A stretch of 64,000 bases of DNA, from positions 5,660,501 to 5,724,500 of the forward strand of contig NC_019676.1 of NCBI RefSeq assembly GCF_000316625.1. Reading direction: 5' to 3'. Of the stretch, positions 1 through 8,687 are shown in pieces; position 1 is the first letter of the stretch, and the number at the start of each line of letters is the position of its first letter. The DNA is from Nostoc sp. PCC 7107. GTDB lineage: Bacteria > Cyanobacteriota > Cyanobacteriia > Cyanobacteriales > Nostocaceae. A program made the position numbers and the translations under genes. The notes beneath the pieces were generated by a model. It did no database searches. It was not told the DNA's origin and saw only the letters and a list, made by a program, of their open reading frames with translations.

Positions 1-563
1 AGTACGCGGCGATGATTAGTATTAATTTCGGAAAGACAACAATGACTCCAACGATGGGAACCATTGATGTGTACTCCGAAAACTTGCAGTAAACGGTTAT
101 CTAAATTAAAAAATCCTCTGGTTTCACAGCCTAATGCGGCTAAAGCAAAACTATTAGCTGGTAACTGCGTCGCTTCAAAGGCAATAAAATTCCCCAAACT
201 TTGTTGTAGTAACTCATTCAGGTTATCTTGGGCGGAACGGATAACTAAACGAACTTGAGGATTAAGCGATCGCGCCGCAAATGCTGCGGCTATATTCACG
301 CACTCATCACTTGTTACAATCAAAATAGCCCGACACTGTTTAATTCCGGCTTGTTCTAATATTTTTGGTTGGCGACAATCACCAGTGACTAATTTATCTA
401 TACAATCTGGTAATTCAGGAATTTCCCAAGTTTGAGTTTTGATCTCTTCAATAGCATTGACTTTAACGCCAAATTCCTTTAGCAAAGATACGCAATATTG
501 CCCTAAACTGCCCAGTCCACAAACCAAGAAAAAGTTCGTATCTATTGTTGTATTTTGTCCCAT
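1..563 (-). CDS. TrkA-N (NAD-binding, RCK-type) domain protein, partial
   Basis: The gene begins with ATG at 561-563 and runs off the left edge, so about 187 N-terminal residues are visible. The first 25 residues hold a Rossmann turn, CGLGSLGQYCV (GxGxxG), followed by an acidic residue at the end of the second strand (NAIEE). A GDCRQPKIL stretch and an ILIVTSDE strand follow, in the order found in TrkA-N/RCK domains that bind NAD(H) and gate potassium channels or Trk transporters. No membrane segment is visible in this part. Whether the missing C-terminus adds a TrkA-C or channel domain cannot be seen. The family call is firm, the exact role is not. Confidence 0.8.
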   Translation of the reverse strand, partial: MGQNTTIDTNFFLVCGLGSLGQYCVSLLKEFGVKVNAIEEIKTQTWEIPELPDCIDKLVTGDCRQPKILEQAGIKQCRAILIVTSDECVNIAAAFAARSLNPQVRLVIRSAQDNLNELLQQSLGNFIAFEATQLPANSFALAALGCETRGFFNLDNRLLQVFGVHINGSHRWSHCCLSEINTNHRRV

Positions 564-655
564 TATCCCAAACCAAATAGTTGAGAAATTACAGGTAATA
601 ATTTATTTCAATCTGTTATCAATTTGATGCTTAAAAAGTATTAGATACTTTGTTT

Positions 656-731
656 GATCCCCCCTATCCCCCCTTTTAAATTGGGAAATAATTCTTAAAG
701 TTCCCCTTTTGAAGGGGGATTTAGGGGGATC
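656..731. repeat. C-rich/G-rich palindromic intergenic repeat
   Basis: The left arm reads GATCCCCCCTATCCCCCC and the right arm GGGGGATTTAGGGGGATC, so the element can fold back on itself with an A/T-rich loop. Related copies occur at 20328-20400 and 42915-42957. It lies between the TrkA-N gene and the 3' end of the FAD oxidoreductase gene. This is a common style of interspersed repeat in Nostoc-type genomes. The rest of 564-862 shows nothing else. Confidence 0.7.
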
Positions 732-862
732 TATAAATCTTGTATACAATACCAACAACTTTTCAGACATCCTTTTAATAATTATTCCAACCCAAATAGC
801 TTATTTTCAAATAAGGACTGGAAATGAAAAAAATATCTTTCTCATTTCCCATCCTCAAGTAA

Positions 863-2908
863 CTATCGCCAATCTTCCCAGTTTTGATTAAATATTGAAG
901 TGTCAGGGAAGGCGGTAGGATTACCATTTTGCTCTAACAAGCGTTTCAATGCTTGCAGTTGTGGTTCTGGTTTGGGTAAATCATCCACTATTTGGTATGG
1001 TGCAATATTATTTTTTAAGGCGAAAGCTACTACAGTTCCCGCCGCAGCACCAGAAGACCATTCAAAGGAATGTACCCGATAAGCAGCCGCAGCAATATGA
1101 CTAGTAGCGATACTCTTACCACCAACGATTAAATTATCAATTTTTTGGGGAATCATTGCCCGTAGTGCAATTTGAAAAGGATAAGCTTGTCCCGCGCCGC
1201 GTCTTTCTCCAGGGCGTTCTTTGTTATCTGGGGTTTCTGGTGGACTTTGCACCATACAGGGGTGAAAGTCGATGGCGTAGTGACCGATACCTACTGCATC
1301 TGGGTAAATTGTCGAACGGCTGCGGCGTAATGCTTTATCTGGTGAGACTTGCCCAGTAATTACTGATGCGGCTTCTAAGCCTGCCAGTGTCGCTTTTAAC
1401 TGCCGATAAGTATCCGCCGTTAAAGTTTTGCGGTAGTACTCATCGTTGTAGTTGCGGCGAGAAATATCAACTTCCCAAATAGTAAAGCCTTGAGGCTGTC
1501 CCCAACTGGGGCGACCAATTATCCGCCTACCTTCTCGCATATAGGGATATTTTGATAAGCCGTGTACTGTTCCCATTGGCGATTTTAACCCGGTAAGTAA
1601 TCGATTTCGCGTTTGCGGTTCTTTCACACCCTTACCTAACTGAGAATCTGTGGTTCCAGCTACTAACCAGTAATAATATGCCAGGGCGTTTTCTTCACCT
1701 TTGCGGAGGGTTTCTGTTCTGAGTCCGCCCATCCAACCACCTGGTTTTAACTGTCCAGCCGCTTGCAGTTGTTGGCGAGTGTAAACTAAGTTATCTTTGG
1801 CGGTGCCTGGACGGTAATCGTTACCCCAAGTCCAGTTTTGCATGGAGATATCCCCTGGGGTGGGGGCGGTGAATCTCACGCCGTTGAATTGTGTGGGTTG
1901 CCCTGGGGTGGGGTTCCAGATGCGGCGGTAGGTAAAAACTAAACCAAAGTTGGCTAATCTTTTTAATTCATAGCTGAAATATGGTGAATACTGTAAATAG
2001 AATGGGGGCATTGTTTGGGGTTGTGGTTCCCTGGTAGCCTCCATTGCAAAGGTATAGGTAAAACCTTGAGTACAGTAAGGATCATTACTGGCGCTAGAAG
2101 AAGAGGGTTCAAGGAAAGAACGCCCATCAATACCCAGACGATAGGGAACATCTGCTAGGGCAATAATTTCGCCAGTTTCGCTTGCGTCAACAACATACCA
2201 CTGAGGAGATTTGCTGGTGGTTGATTTTTTGCTAACTTTGGGAACAAAGCGAATAATCTTTTTGCTCAAGCGAGATGAGTTTTGGTATTGGTAAGCATCT
2301 TTAATTGTTTGCGCTAGGGTAAAGGTGTTGAGGGGTGTTGCGCCTTTAGCTGCTTGATGTTGAATAGCGATCGCACTATCAATGATTTTCCCACTAGAAT
2401 TAATATTTACTTGCTTAATTACGGTATTAGGAAACCATTGCAACTTCCCTTTGCCCTTTTTTTCGGCATCTTTGAGCATCTGCTCCATAATTATGTGGGC
2501 ATCGCGGGGTAAAAAACAAGAGTCACTTACCCAGCACTCACCAGGGTTAAGTTTGCCGTAATGGCGTTGAATTCGGTTGCGTAATTCAGTATACCCGCGA
2601 GAATAGAATTGGCGATCGCGTTGGGTTGGTCTTTCATCTAACGCAGATGTCCCCTGAGAAGAAATTTGTCCCCCCAACCAATCGGTAATTTCTGTTAAAC
2701 ACACTGTTCGTCCTGCTAGTAACCCCTCGTAAGCTGTGGCTACCCCAGAAAGTCCACCACCGACTACTAACATCTCACAATTTACTGTTTGATCTGGGGT
2801 TCTCGGTGGTGCAGCAACAATAGTAGAGTTAGGTAAAAAAGATGTTGAGATTAAGCTAAGACTGAAGAGTGTTGCTTGAAAACCAGCTACTATGCGTCTG
2901 CGCTTCAT
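863..2908 (-). CDS. Secreted FAD-dependent oxidoreductase (FAD_oxidored family)
   Basis: This is a 681-residue protein. The N-terminus is a signal peptide: MKRRR, a hydrophobic stretch to about residue 32, then VAAPP. Next comes a dinucleotide-binding motif VVGGGLSG at about 48-55. GKSIATSHIAAAAYRVHS near residue 620 is the C-terminal FAD-binding stretch of the family. WLGGQISSQGTSAL after the Rossmann fold is typical of PF12831-type oxidoreductases. The substrate is unknown; family members are thiol- or Fe-S-independent flavoproteins of mostly uncharacterised function, and here export to the periplasm is predicted. The gene is divergent from the TPR protein gene at 3088, with a 179-bp shared promoter region. 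Confidence 0.85.
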   Translation of the reverse strand: MKRRRIVAGFQATLFSLSLISTSFLPNSTIVAAPPRTPDQTVNCEMLVVGGGLSGVATAYEGLLAGRTVCLTEITDWLGGQISSQGTSALDERPTQRDRQFYSRGYTELRNRIQRHYGKLNPGECWVSDSCFLPRDAHIIMEQMLKDAEKKGKGKLQWFPNTVIKQVNINSSGKIIDSAIAIQHQAAKGATPLNTFTLAQTIKDAYQYQNSSRLSKKIIRFVPKVSKKSTTSKSPQWYVVDASETGEIIALADVPYRLGIDGRSFLEPSSSSASNDPYCTQGFTYTFAMEATREPQPQTMPPFYLQYSPYFSYELKRLANFGLVFTYRRIWNPTPGQPTQFNGVRFTAPTPGDISMQNWTWGNDYRPGTAKDNLVYTRQQLQAAGQLKPGGWMGGLRTETLRKGEENALAYYYWLVAGTTDSQLGKGVKEPQTRNRLLTGLKSPMGTVHGLSKYPYMREGRRIIGRPSWGQPQGFTIWEVDISRRNYNDEYYRKTLTADTYRQLKATLAGLEAASVITGQVSPDKALRRSRSTIYPDAVGIGHYAIDFHPCMVQSPPETPDNKERPGERRGAGQAYPFQIALRAMIPQKIDNLIVGGKSIATSHIAAAAYRVHSFEWSSGAAAGTVVAFALKNNIAPYQIVDDLPKPEPQLQALKRLLEQNGNPTAFPDTSIFNQNWEDWR

Positions 2909-3087
2909 GATTTGAGAACTCTTTCAACTCCTGTGCCAACTTGTAGACGGTACCATTTCCGAAATGTTCACCACAAGTCACTGTAGATAGTTGTGCAGAG
3001 GGTGGACAAAAATTTGTTCGCCCTACAGCATCAACAACCGATAACGAAATTCTGTTATAGATTGGAAAAAGGCACAAACTCATCGAG

Positions 3088-5241
3088 ATGGTTGTGATGT
3101 ACAGCAAGAATCAATTTGTTTTAGCATTAGTCTTGAAAAGCGCGATCGCATTTTCACCCTTGCTGCTGTCTGCTGGTTTGGCTAGTGGACAAAGTATACC
3201 ACCCATCGTCAAAGCACAAACTGTAGCCCAAGTACTCTCTACTCCAGAACGGGAAGAACTAAACCAGCTGCGAAAGCAAGTTCCATCTAATGGGAATCAG
3301 ACAACTATCTTACTTAACGTCTGGTTAGTTATACTCAGTCTATTTCCTGTCGCGGTGATTGCTTTATTTTGGCTGTTACGTCGAGTCGCCATTCGAGAAA
3401 TTGTTGATAGAGCAATGGGACAACTACAAGGCATAGAAAAGTTACAAAATCAGATAACTATTGTTAAGCAAGAAGCCGAAAATTTGATTCAAGAAGTCAA
3501 AAAAATCAATCGAGAATTAGAAAATGAATCGGCAACTTTACAACAAAATATAAAACAAGAACAAGATAATTTATCTACTTTCTCTGCTGAATTAATACAA
3601 TCAAAAAATAGTATTTTATCTAGTTTAGAAATAGAAATTAATCACCTGCAAAAGCATATAGAAAATATAGAGGCTGAATTTAGTAGTCAATTACAACAAC
3701 TTCAATTAACGGCTGTACAAAAACGCGATACAAGTTTAGAAAATATCGGGAACTTAGAATCTGATTTTGCTTCGCACATTTCCGAAATCAAATTAGGCAC
3801 TGAAAAGCATAAACATTTAACTTGGGACTATTTAGAAAAGTCTAAAAATGATTTTATAGCGCAAATCACCAACTTACAATCTGATTTGCAACAGCAAAAA
3901 GATGTCTTAATTGAGGGTTTATTAAAAACTCAAGCAGACTTTATCTCAGAGTTGGCGGGAATTAGAGTAGATGCGGAACAACAAAGAGATAAAACTAAAA
4001 ACAATATTTCCGAATTAGAACAAAGCTTTAATTTACATATATCGGGATTAAGCTCTGATAGTCAGCAAAGCAAAGATAATTTACTAGAAGAATTAGGTAA
4101 AATTCAAACAGAATTTATCTCGGAGTTGGCGGGAATTAGAGTCAATGCAGAACAACAAAAAGATAGAACACTGCAAAATATCACCGAATTAGTCAATGGT
4201 ATGACATCTCAACTATCTGGTTTACCATCGGAGTATGAGCAACAAAAACAGGTTTTATTAGAAGATTTAGCAAAATTACAAGTAGCAGTACAATTAGATA
4301 TCCAAAACCAGAAAGATTTAATCATCGAAAATTTGGAAAAATCAGAGTTAGAGTTCGCTACACAATTTTCAGAGTTGCAGATAAATGCTCAAAAACAAAA
4401 GTTATTCATCCTTGAAAAACTCGAAAAATTAGAAACGGAATTTGTAGCGCAACTTTCAGAGCTACAATTAGATGCTCAACAACGCAAAGAGTTAATTCTG
4501 CAAGAAATTACCGAATCAAAAGAACAACAAACTCCAGAACCGCAGGTATCCGTAGAGGCTAATTTACAACAGGGTGATGATTTATTTGCCCAAAGGCAAT
4601 ATGAAGATGCGATCGCCTGCTACAATCAAGCAGTTAAAATCCAGCCGGAGAATGCAACTGCTTGGTTGAAACGTGGTTTAACTTTTGCTAGATTAAAGCG
4701 TTATCAAGATGCGATCGCCTCTTATGATCAGTCTATCAAGCTGCAACCAGATTACCATCAAGCGTGGTGCGATCGCGGCGTAGCTTTCGGTAATCTCCGC
4801 CAGCATAAGCAAGCCTTTGCTTGTTTTAATAAAGCGACGAAAATCAAACCCGATGATGCAACGGCTTGGTTAAATCGTGCCTTGTCTCTCATAGAATTGG
4901 ATGAATATGAAGAAGCATTAGCTTCATTTGAGCAAGCTTTAACATTCCAACCAGAATCTCCGAAACTGTGGGATAAACGCGGTTATACCCTGGTAAGATT
5001 AGGGCTAGACGATGATGCGATCGCGGCATTTAATCAAGCCATAGCCATTAAACCAGATTATGCGATCGCTTATTACAACAAAGCAGCTTGTTATGCACTG
5101 CAAAAACAAGCTGAATTAGCAATTGAATGTCTGCAACAAGCAATTGAAATTAATCCTAGATATAAAGAAGATGCAGCAGAGGATATTGATTTTGATGAAA
5201 TTGCCAATAATGAAAGATTTCAGCAGTTAATCACTAGCTAG
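3088..5241 (+). CDS. Membrane-anchored coiled-coil protein with C-terminal TPR repeats
   Basis: This 717-residue protein has an N-terminal hydrophobic signal (residues 8-36) and a second hydrophobic segment at about 75-97, followed by Arg (LLRRVAIRE), so it is probably an inner-membrane protein. Residues of about 105-490 are a long coiled coil built from related units: ISELAGIRVDAEQQRDK and ISELAGIRVNAEQQKDR occur twice almost unchanged. Residues of about 495-690 contain six TPR units (for example YEDAIACYNQAVKIQPENA), then a short acidic end. TPRs bind partner proteins and the coiled coil probably oligomerises. No enzymatic domain is seen. ATG at 3097 is an alternative start, and no strong ribosome site decides between them. 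Confidence 0.8.
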   Translation: MVVMYSKNQFVLALVLKSAIAFSPLLLSAGLASGQSIPPIVKAQTVAQVLSTPEREELNQLRKQVPSNGNQTTILLNVWLVILSLFPVAVIALFWLLRRVAIREIVDRAMGQLQGIEKLQNQITIVKQEAENLIQEVKKINRELENESATLQQNIKQEQDNLSTFSAELIQSKNSILSSLEIEINHLQKHIENIEAEFSSQLQQLQLTAVQKRDTSLENIGNLESDFASHISEIKLGTEKHKHLTWDYLEKSKNDFIAQITNLQSDLQQQKDVLIEGLLKTQADFISELAGIRVDAEQQRDKTKNNISELEQSFNLHISGLSSDSQQSKDNLLEELGKIQTEFISELAGIRVNAEQQKDRTLQNITELVNGMTSQLSGLPSEYEQQKQVLLEDLAKLQVAVQLDIQNQKDLIIENLEKSELEFATQFSELQINAQKQKLFILEKLEKLETEFVAQLSELQLDAQQRKELILQEITESKEQQTPEPQVSVEANLQQGDDLFAQRQYEDAIACYNQAVKIQPENATAWLKRGLTFARLKRYQDAIASYDQSIKLQPDYHQAWCDRGVAFGNLRQHKQAFACFNKATKIKPDDATAWLNRALSLIELDEYEEALASFEQALTFQPESPKLWDKRGYTLVRLGLDDDAIAAFNQAIAIKPDYAIAYYNKAACYALQKQAELAIECLQQAIEINPRYKEDAAEDIDFDEIANNERFQQLITS

Positions 5242-5246
5242 TTAGA

Positions 5247-6320
5247 CTAAATTTGTTGCCTCAACCAATTACGAAAACTTCCATGATAAAGACTATAATA
5301 TATTTCTGTGGCTATTGATTCCAAACAGAGAAACTCACGCCACTTATCTAAAATTACCTTGATTTCATATTCATCTGTATCTAATCTTGCGGCTATCATT
5401 GCTGTTGAGATTGATTCTTCTTGAACTAAGATATTTAACACCTGTAAAGCTATTGTTTGTTGGTTACTAGCTGCTAAATTCATCTTTTCTAAATGATTTT
5501 GATAATAGAGTTGTAAGTTCGGGGGGTAAATATCTTCCTTAGTTGCTGCTAAGATTTCGCTAACATACATAAAATTTGTTTCATCATGATCAAAACCTTG
5601 TTTTATCATGTTGAGCCAAACATCGCTGAGATGATGATTAGAATAGCTTGATTCATTTAAATAAGTTTTAATATATTCTTGGATATCAGCACGATTTTGT
5701 TCTAAGTAGACTGATAAATCTAAAGATTGGGAAGGGGTTTCAATCAATAAACCTGATTTATCTGTCAAAAAAGGACGACGAGTGAGGATAAAATAAACTT
5801 TTTCTGGGAGATAGCGGGGTAAATAGAAAATATTTGAGCCGCTTGGTTGATTGTTGATATCAATTCTATCGCAGCCATCGATTGTAATAATTAAGCGTTG
5901 TGGATAATGCAACTTGTCGCTGATTTGTTGCAGCAACAACGATAAAAAACTACTATCTTCTCTGGTATACTCAATCAAGTCCGCAGATATATTTTTTATC
6001 CCTTGATTTTGAGAAATTTCTATTAATTGAGTGCAAACCTTAGTCAGGAATTCTTCAACGCGACTTTTACCCAAAACCTCGACATTGTAATAAACAATTC
6101 CGGGATTTTGGCTGACATAATGAGCAATAATCGCACTCTTACCAATACCCGGCTCACCAATAATAGTAAAATAGCCCCGGTCATATTGATTAAGAAAGTT
6201 GTTGATAGCAGCAAAGACAAATTCACGCCCGACAAAGTTGTAATTTTTAGCGTTAATAATTTGCTGAAATTCTAGGGAATATCGAGGAATATTATTTGTA
6301 TTTTGGGTGATGTTATTCAC
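5247..6320 (-). CDS. Short STAND-type P-loop NTPase, paralogue of the 8688-10253 product
   Basis: This 357-residue protein starts with GTG, 3 bp after the stop of the WD40 gene. A GREFVF motif at about 31 precedes Walker A, GEPGIGKS, at 55-62. The Walker B strand LIITIDGCDR is at 143-152, with a sensor-like ILTRRP further on. The C-terminal part (DEYEIKVILDKW, YSLYHGSFRNWL) is the winged-helix region of NACHT/NB-ARC-like STAND NTPases. It aligns throughout with the NTPase encoded upstream, but it lacks that protein's 160-residue N-terminal domain. Its Walker B reads DGCDR where the paralogue has DALDE, so an acidic residue normally important for hydrolysis is an arginine. It is the last gene of a three-gene operon. 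A regulatory or nucleotide-locked partner role is inferred. Confidence 0.8.
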   Translation of the reverse strand: MNNITQNTNNIPRYSLEFQQIINAKNYNFVGREFVFAAINNFLNQYDRGYFTIIGEPGIGKSAIIAHYVSQNPGIVYYNVEVLGKSRVEEFLTKVCTQLIEISQNQGIKNISADLIEYTREDSSFLSLLLQQISDKLHYPQRLIITIDGCDRIDINNQPSGSNIFYLPRYLPEKVYFILTRRPFLTDKSGLLIETPSQSLDLSVYLEQNRADIQEYIKTYLNESSYSNHHLSDVWLNMIKQGFDHDETNFMYVSEILAATKEDIYPPNLQLYYQNHLEKMNLAASNQQTIALQVLNILVQEESISTAMIAARLDTDEYEIKVILDKWREFLCLESIATEIYYSLYHGSFRNWLRQQI

Positions 6321-6323
6321 GTT

Positions 6324-8687
6324 TTAATCACCTTCTAACACCAGAAAATGAACACGCCCGGATTGTTCTCCTGCAACAATTATCAAGCCATCTGGAGAAA
6401 CAGCACAACATACAATAGATGTATCACCAATAAAAGTAGAAATTTCCTTTCCTGTCTCTAAATCCCACAATTTTATCGTCTTATCATCGGAACTAGAAAC
6501 GGCTTTTTTGCCATCGGTAATGATAGCTACTGACCTGACCCAGTTTTGATGACCAGTCAAAGTAGAAATTTCCTTTCCTGTCTCTAAATCCCACAATTTT
6601 ATCGTCTTATCATCAGAACCAGAAAGAGCTTTTTTGCCATCTGGTGTAATTGCTACTGTTTTGACTCGATAAGTATGACCAGTGAGGGTAAAAATTTCCT
6701 GACTTGTTTCTAAATTCCATAGTTTTAGCGTGTTATCCCAAGAACCAGAGATAGCTTTTTTACCGTCAGGAGTAATAGCTAAAGACCAGATTGCACCTCT
6801 ATGACCTCTGAGGGTAGAGATTTCTTGACCTGTTTCTAAATCCCACAATTTCAGAGTGTTATCTTCTGAACCAGAAAGGGCTTGTTCACCGTTTGCAGTA
6901 ATAGCTACTGCCCATATTGAACCTTGATGACCTCTGAGGGTAGAGATTTCTTGACATGTTTCTAAATTCCACAATTTTAAGGTGTTATCGGATGCACTAG
7001 AAAGGGCTTTTTTGCTATCTGGGGTAATAGCTACTGCTGTTACCCAACCTTTATGACCTGTATTTGCATAAGCTTCTAAAGGAAGAGTAAAGATTTCCTT
7101 TCCTGTTCGTAAATCCCAGAGTTTCAAAGTTTTATCATCAGAACCAGAAACAGCTTTTTCACCGTTTGGAGTAATAGCTACTGCATTTACCCAGTCGTTA
7201 TGGCCTGTTTGGGTAGAGATTTCCTGGTCTGTTTCTAAATCCCACAGTTTCAGGGTTTTGTCATCTAAACCAGAAAGGGCTTTTTTGCCATCTGGGGTAA
7301 TGGCTACTGCATTTACCCATTCGTTATAACCAGTAAGGATAGAGATGGACTTTCCTATTGCTAAATCCCAAATTTTTACAGCTTTTTTGCCATCTGGAGT
7401 AATGTCTAATATATTTGCAGCGTCGTTATTAGAACGTTTCTCAGGAATAGTAGAAATTCCTTTTCCTATTTCTAAATCCCATATTTTTAGGGTTTTATCA
7501 TAAGAACCAGAAACGGCTTTTTTACCATCTGGGGTAATGGCTACAGTCCTTACCCAATTGTGATGACCAGTTAAAGTAAATATTTCTTGACTTGTATCTA
7601 AATCCCAGATTTTTAGAGTTTTATCATAAGAACCAGAAACGGCTTTTTTACCATCTGGGGTAATGGCTACAGTCCTTACCCAATTGTGATGACCTCTAAG
7701 AGTAAATATTTCTAATCCAGTTTCCAAGTCCCACACTTTTAAGTTGTGGTCATCAGAACCGGAAACAGCTTGTTGTCCATCTGGTGTAATTGCTACTGCA
7801 TTGACCCAATTGTCATGACCAATGAGAGTAAAGATTTCTAACCCAGTTTCCAAATCCCATAGTTTCAGGGTATGGTCATCAGAACCAGAAAGGGCTTTTT
7901 GTCCATCTGGTGTAATTGCTACTGCATTGACGCAGCTGTAATGACCAGTCAGGGTAGAGATTTCTTTACCTGTCTCTAAATTCCAGAGTTTCAGGGTATG
8001 GTCATCGGAACCAGAAATGGCGGTTTTGCCATCTGGTGTAATTGCTACCGTATTTACATAGCTGTAATGACCAGTGAAAGTAAAAATTTCTTTTCCTGTC
8101 TCTAAATCCCACAGTTTCAGGGTACTGTCATCAGCAGCAGAAATGGCTTTTTGACCATCTGGTGTAATTGCTACTGCACTTACCGAGTGATTATGTCCTG
8201 TGAGGGTACGCAGTAGTTTTCCGTCTGGAGTCGTTAAGCTGGCTGTAAGCGGACGGAATCGCGGAATTTCACTTTTACTTTGGACTGCATCTGCTAAAAT
8301 TTTCTGGATTTCTGACTGTGGGAAAGCCTGTAATCTTCCCCATAATTGCCCGACTAATTGGGTTTTATCTTGATTCAAAACATGGGCGGATAACTGTAAA
8401 GCACGTTTAATTAATTTCAGAGTTTTGATTTTTTCTGGATCTAGTTTCTCGTCTGCTTCTAAGTTCGCCAATATCTCTGGATCATCAATCAAATCATAAT
8501 CTCTAATGAGGGCTTCTACTCCAAAGTTTGGATATTGAATTTTGAGAGCAATAAAATCAAAATCTGTGAGAGTTTGATAATATGTTTCTGAGTTTCCTGC
8601 TTTTAATTGTTTTTCAGGGAATTGACCCATAAACAAGTTTTGAAATTCTGGTGATTTTGCAGCTAATTTAGTAGAAAGTTTACCCAT
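6324..8687 (-). CDS. WD40-repeat protein with STAND-type helical linker
   Basis: This is a 787-residue protein. Residues 1-155 are helical and include a segment (RALQLSAHVLNQDKTQLVGQ) resembling the linker that joins the NTPase and WD40 parts of single-chain cyanobacterial STAND proteins. About 15 units of 42 residues follow, with GH, AVAITPDGKKAVSGS and LKLWDLETG signatures, enough for two seven-bladed propellers. Unit 7 is shortened: the SGSDDKTL strand is missing. The last unit is divergent. The ATG directly abuts the TAA of the upstream NTPase gene (GCATAAATGGGT), so translational coupling is likely. It probably acts as the ligand- or partner-sensing arm of the flanking NTPases; that role is inferred. 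Confidence 0.85.
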   Translation of the reverse strand: MGKLSTKLAAKSPEFQNLFMGQFPEKQLKAGNSETYYQTLTDFDFIALKIQYPNFGVEALIRDYDLIDDPEILANLEADEKLDPEKIKTLKLIKRALQLSAHVLNQDKTQLVGQLWGRLQAFPQSEIQKILADAVQSKSEIPRFRPLTASLTTPDGKLLRTLTGHNHSVSAVAITPDGQKAISAADDSTLKLWDLETGKEIFTFTGHYSYVNTVAITPDGKTAISGSDDHTLKLWNLETGKEISTLTGHYSCVNAVAITPDGQKALSGSDDHTLKLWDLETGLEIFTLIGHDNWVNAVAITPDGQQAVSGSDDHNLKVWDLETGLEIFTLRGHHNWVRTVAITPDGKKAVSGSYDKTLKIWDLDTSQEIFTLTGHHNWVRTVAITPDGKKAVSGSYDKTLKIWDLEIGKGISTIPEKRSNNDAANILDITPDGKKAVKIWDLAIGKSISILTGYNEWVNAVAITPDGKKALSGLDDKTLKLWDLETDQEISTQTGHNDWVNAVAITPNGEKAVSGSDDKTLKLWDLRTGKEIFTLPLEAYANTGHKGWVTAVAITPDSKKALSSASDNTLKLWNLETCQEISTLRGHQGSIWAVAITANGEQALSGSEDNTLKLWDLETGQEISTLRGHRGAIWSLAITPDGKKAISGSWDNTLKLWNLETSQEIFTLTGHTYRVKTVAITPDGKKALSGSDDKTIKLWDLETGKEISTLTGHQNWVRSVAIITDGKKAVSSSDDKTIKLWDLETGKEISTFIGDTSIVCCAVSPDGLIIVAGEQSGRVHFLVLEGD

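Noticed and set aside
2856-3107. 83-residue frame on the minus strand near the FAD oxidoreductase start
   Set aside because: It overlaps the signal-peptide coding region in another frame and the divergent promoter; no ribosome site or recognisable family.
6400-8230. Regularly spaced near-identical DNA segments resembling a CRISPR array
   Set aside because: The period is 126 nt, in frame, and the segments encode WD40 units (AVAITPDGKKA); there are no unique spacers between fixed short repeats.
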